Shown in pieces: positions 62,498 through 64,000 of a stretch of 64,000 bases of DNA; positions within the stretch are counted from its first letter, which is position 1; each line of letters opens with the position of its first letter. The stretch comes from Dyadobacter psychrotolerans (GTDB lineage: Bacteria; Bacteroidota; Bacteroidia; Cytophagales; Spirosomataceae), in the NCBI RefSeq assembly GCF_004349265.1, contig NZ_SMFL01000002.1, positions 853,545-917,544 of the forward strand, given 5' to 3'. Below the pieces are notes generated by a model. It was not told the origin of the DNA, did no database searches, and saw nothing but the letters and a program-made list of their open reading frames with translations. The position numbers were made by a program, and so were the translations under genes.

Positions 62498-63388
62498 ATG
62501 AAAAATACTGCTGGCCGAAGATTGGTATTAAAAAAAATGGTGACTGGTGCAGGTGCACTTGGTTTACCCCTCACCGTAACTGACATCTTTGCCGCTTCGG
62601 ACAATGTCCTTGGTCCCGAGCTAAAAGGGAAAATTAATCACTCGGTCTGTAAATGGTGTTATGGTAAAATTCCTTTGGAAACTTTCGCCCAGGATTGTAA
62701 AAAAATTGGCATAAAATCAATTGAGCTGCTGGGTCCGGATGAATGGCCGGTTTTGAAAAAATATGGTCTTACCTGTGCACTGCCGAATGGCGCCGGTATG
62801 GGAATCGAAAAAGGATTCAACGATCCGGCTAATCATGACGAACTGGTGAAAAGTTATGAAGACATTTTCCCAAAATTGCAGGCAGCAGGTTATACGACCG
62901 TGATTTGTTTTTCCGGAAACAGACGGGGCATGTCGGATATCGATGGAATGCGAAATGCTGCTGTTGGTCTGAAACGATTAATGCCATCAGCTGAAAAATA
63001 TAATATCACGATGATCATGGAATTGCTGAACAGCAAAGTGAATCACAGAGACTACATGTGTGACCGCACGGAATGGGGAGCTGGGCTTTGTGACATGATC
63101 GGTTCGGAAAAATTCAAATTACTTTACGACATCTACCACATGCAAATCATGGAAGGTGACGTTATCGCGACAATCAGAAAATATCACAAGTATATCGGTC
63201 ATTATCATACCGGTGGTGTTCCGGGCAGAAATGAAATTGATGAGACACAGGAATTGTACTATCCGGCAATTATGAAAGCGATTGTTGAAACAGGCTATAA
63301 AGGTTTCGTAGCCCAGGAATTTATTCCAAAACGGGCTGACGCAGTTGCTTCACTAAAACAGGGCGTCGAAATTTGCGACGTGGCTTAA
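62498..63388 (+). CDS. Hydroxypyruvate isomerase-like TIM-barrel enzyme
   Basis: 296 aa. Tat-type N-terminus GRRLVLKKMVTGAGALGLP. AP-endonuclease-2/xylose isomerase-like barrel with ELLGPDEWPVLKKYGL, MIMELLNSKVNHRDYM, LLYDIYHMQIMEGD and IGHYHTGGVPGRNEIDE as Hyi-type metal-site motifs. Ends with VAQEFIPKRAD. The start at 62498 is preferred over 62408 because the Tat signal begins there. Periplasmic sugar/ketoacid isomerase is the family-level guess. Confidence 0.82.
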   Translation: MKNTAGRRLVLKKMVTGAGALGLPLTVTDIFAASDNVLGPELKGKINHSVCKWCYGKIPLETFAQDCKKIGIKSIELLGPDEWPVLKKYGLTCALPNGAGMGIEKGFNDPANHDELVKSYEDIFPKLQAAGYTTVICFSGNRRGMSDIDGMRNAAVGLKRLMPSAEKYNITMIMELLNSKVNHRDYMCDRTEWGAGLCDMIGSEKFKLLYDIYHMQIMEGDVIATIRKYHKYIGHYHTGGVPGRNEIDETQELYYPAIMKAIVETGYKGFVAQEFIPKRADAVASLKQGVEICDVA

Positions 63389-63395
63389 AATCCAT

Positions 63396-63434
63396 TTTAT
63401 GATTTGCCGCCGACTTCTGGCGGCAAATCATAAA
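63396..63434. terminator. Strong intrinsic hairpin terminator
   Basis: Perfect 16-bp stem TTTATGATTTGCCGCC/GGCGGCAAATCATAAA with a 7-base loop and A/T flanks, just after the isomerase gene. Confidence 0.85.
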
Positions 63435-63727
63435 AAATAGCAAGCGCAAATTAAGGATTGTTTCAAATTCAATTTCATTGGCGACATTCTTCACATGGAA
63501 ATCTTGGCCCAAAGTTCCTGGCTTTGAATTAACTAGCTTCGACAATTCATAAGTTACTGGCTCTTACGTTTGAACAAAATTAAAGAACTACACATTGGTC
63601 CGGTTTATAAAAACCTCAGAGCATATTAATAAGACCGATTCATTCATCTCGAGCATCTGTAATCAATGATCACCTCGGTAACAGAAATTGCGAAGTACAT
63701 TCATATGCTACTGAAATCTGTTGACAG
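63435..63727. other. Intergenic region to the IS element
   Basis: No credible gene. The right part should contain the terminal inverted repeat of the IS3-type element whose transposase ends at 63728, but the boundary is not visible without the other end. Confidence 0.4.
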
Positions 63728-64000
63728 TTAGCCGGTTTTCTGATAATGATCCGGATAGTGGACATTCCCAAAACGGATTTTTTTATAGGGATACCATTTC
63801 AATGGGAGAGGTCCGGTCCGGTAATGTGCCTGATGGGGTGTCAGATATCCGAGCGATGCATGTGGCCGCATGGCGTTATAATTGTTAATCGCTTTCTCGA
63901 CAGCTTCATATGCTGACGAAAAAGAAACAAAACCTCTGATTTCAAAATCTCCTTTAAGTGTCCGGAATAATCTCTCAGCCATCGCATTCTCGTTAGGATC
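63728..64000 (-). mobile_element. IS3-family transposase, C-terminal part (continues past window)
   Basis: The reading frame is open to the window edge. NENAMAERLFRTLKGDFEIRG, AVEKAINNYNAMRPHASLGYLTPHQAH are the end of the rve/DDE integrase core of IS3-type OrfB (the NENAMAE is the catalytic Glu region). The frame ends at TAA (63728). The start, OrfA and the other DDE residues are outside. Confidence 0.85.

Overview
The window joins two very different kinds of DNA. About 1-36,200 is a mobile element: nearly the whole late region of a tailed phage with a contractile tail, flanked by small early genes and by a conjugative-mobilisation module. From about 36,345 to 64,000 it is ordinary chromosome of a Bacteroidota bacterium. 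I infer Cytophagales, with a Dyadobacter-like gene order, from memory only. Evidence for the host includes rpsO-pnp-rpoD-menD order, TonB/SPOR/TPR envelope proteins, a gliding-motility-type C-terminal secretion domain, and promoters of the TTG-N18/19-TAnnTTTG type upstream of pnp, gap and an HTH regulator.

Element layout. 1-320: an abnormal tRNA-like sequence and no clear gene. 321-2759: a divergent control region, then overlapping small early genes including two Lar-type zinc-ribbon proteins and a DUF551 protein. 2774-4157: two minus-strand membrane-protein cargo genes. 4325-27576: the late block on the plus strand. Its order is terminase, DUF1073 portal, putative decorating/fibre proteins with a superinfection-immunity gene among them, MuF, DUF2213 protease/scaffold, capsid, head-tail connectors, DUF3383 sheath, DUF3277 tube, a frameshifted tail-assembly chaperone, a GIY-YIG homing endonuclease, tape measure, baseplate, tail fibre, holin-like protein, SAR-type lysozyme and an overlapping spanin pair. 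27580-28843: three minus-strand coiled-coil cargo genes. 29024-29440: DUF2958. 29592-32983: a second small-gene operon ending in a primase-like Toprim gene. 32980-36205: a VirD4/TraG coupling protein (minus strand), a probable oriT region, MobC and a relaxase.

The phage genes are tightly packed with ATGA overlaps, frequent Shine-Dalgarno sequences, TTG/GTG starts and TTGACA-type promoters. These look proteobacterial rather than Bacteroidota-like. The minus-strand cargo genes (except DUF2958) and the mobilisation genes mostly lack Shine-Dalgarno sequences. Spanins show a Gram-negative host. Two promoters at the two small-gene operons share the same operator layout (an AAAATAATATCA box, 16 bp, then a 13-bp palindrome over the -35), so the operons are probably co-regulated. 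No integrase or obvious repressor is visible, so the element probably extends left of the window or is integrated by something outside it. A chimeric assembly cannot be excluded.

Host layout. tRNA-Met (minus), a START-like protein and an LptF/G permease; rpsO, pnp, rpoD, menD; a TPR lipoprotein; an envelope cluster (large TPR protein, beta-barrel, HU-CCDC81/SPOR, TonB-like) running into folC and trmB; gap; dapD; an HTH regulator with its own operator; a gliding-motility-type secreted protein; a large sugar-dehydrogenase/cytochrome c protein; a Tat-type sugar isomerase; and the 3' part of an IS3-family transposase at the right edge.

The most interesting feature is the combination of a complete contractile-tail phage late region with a T4CP, relaxase, MobC and candidate oriT in one compact element, which suggests a prophage that could also be mobilised by conjugation.
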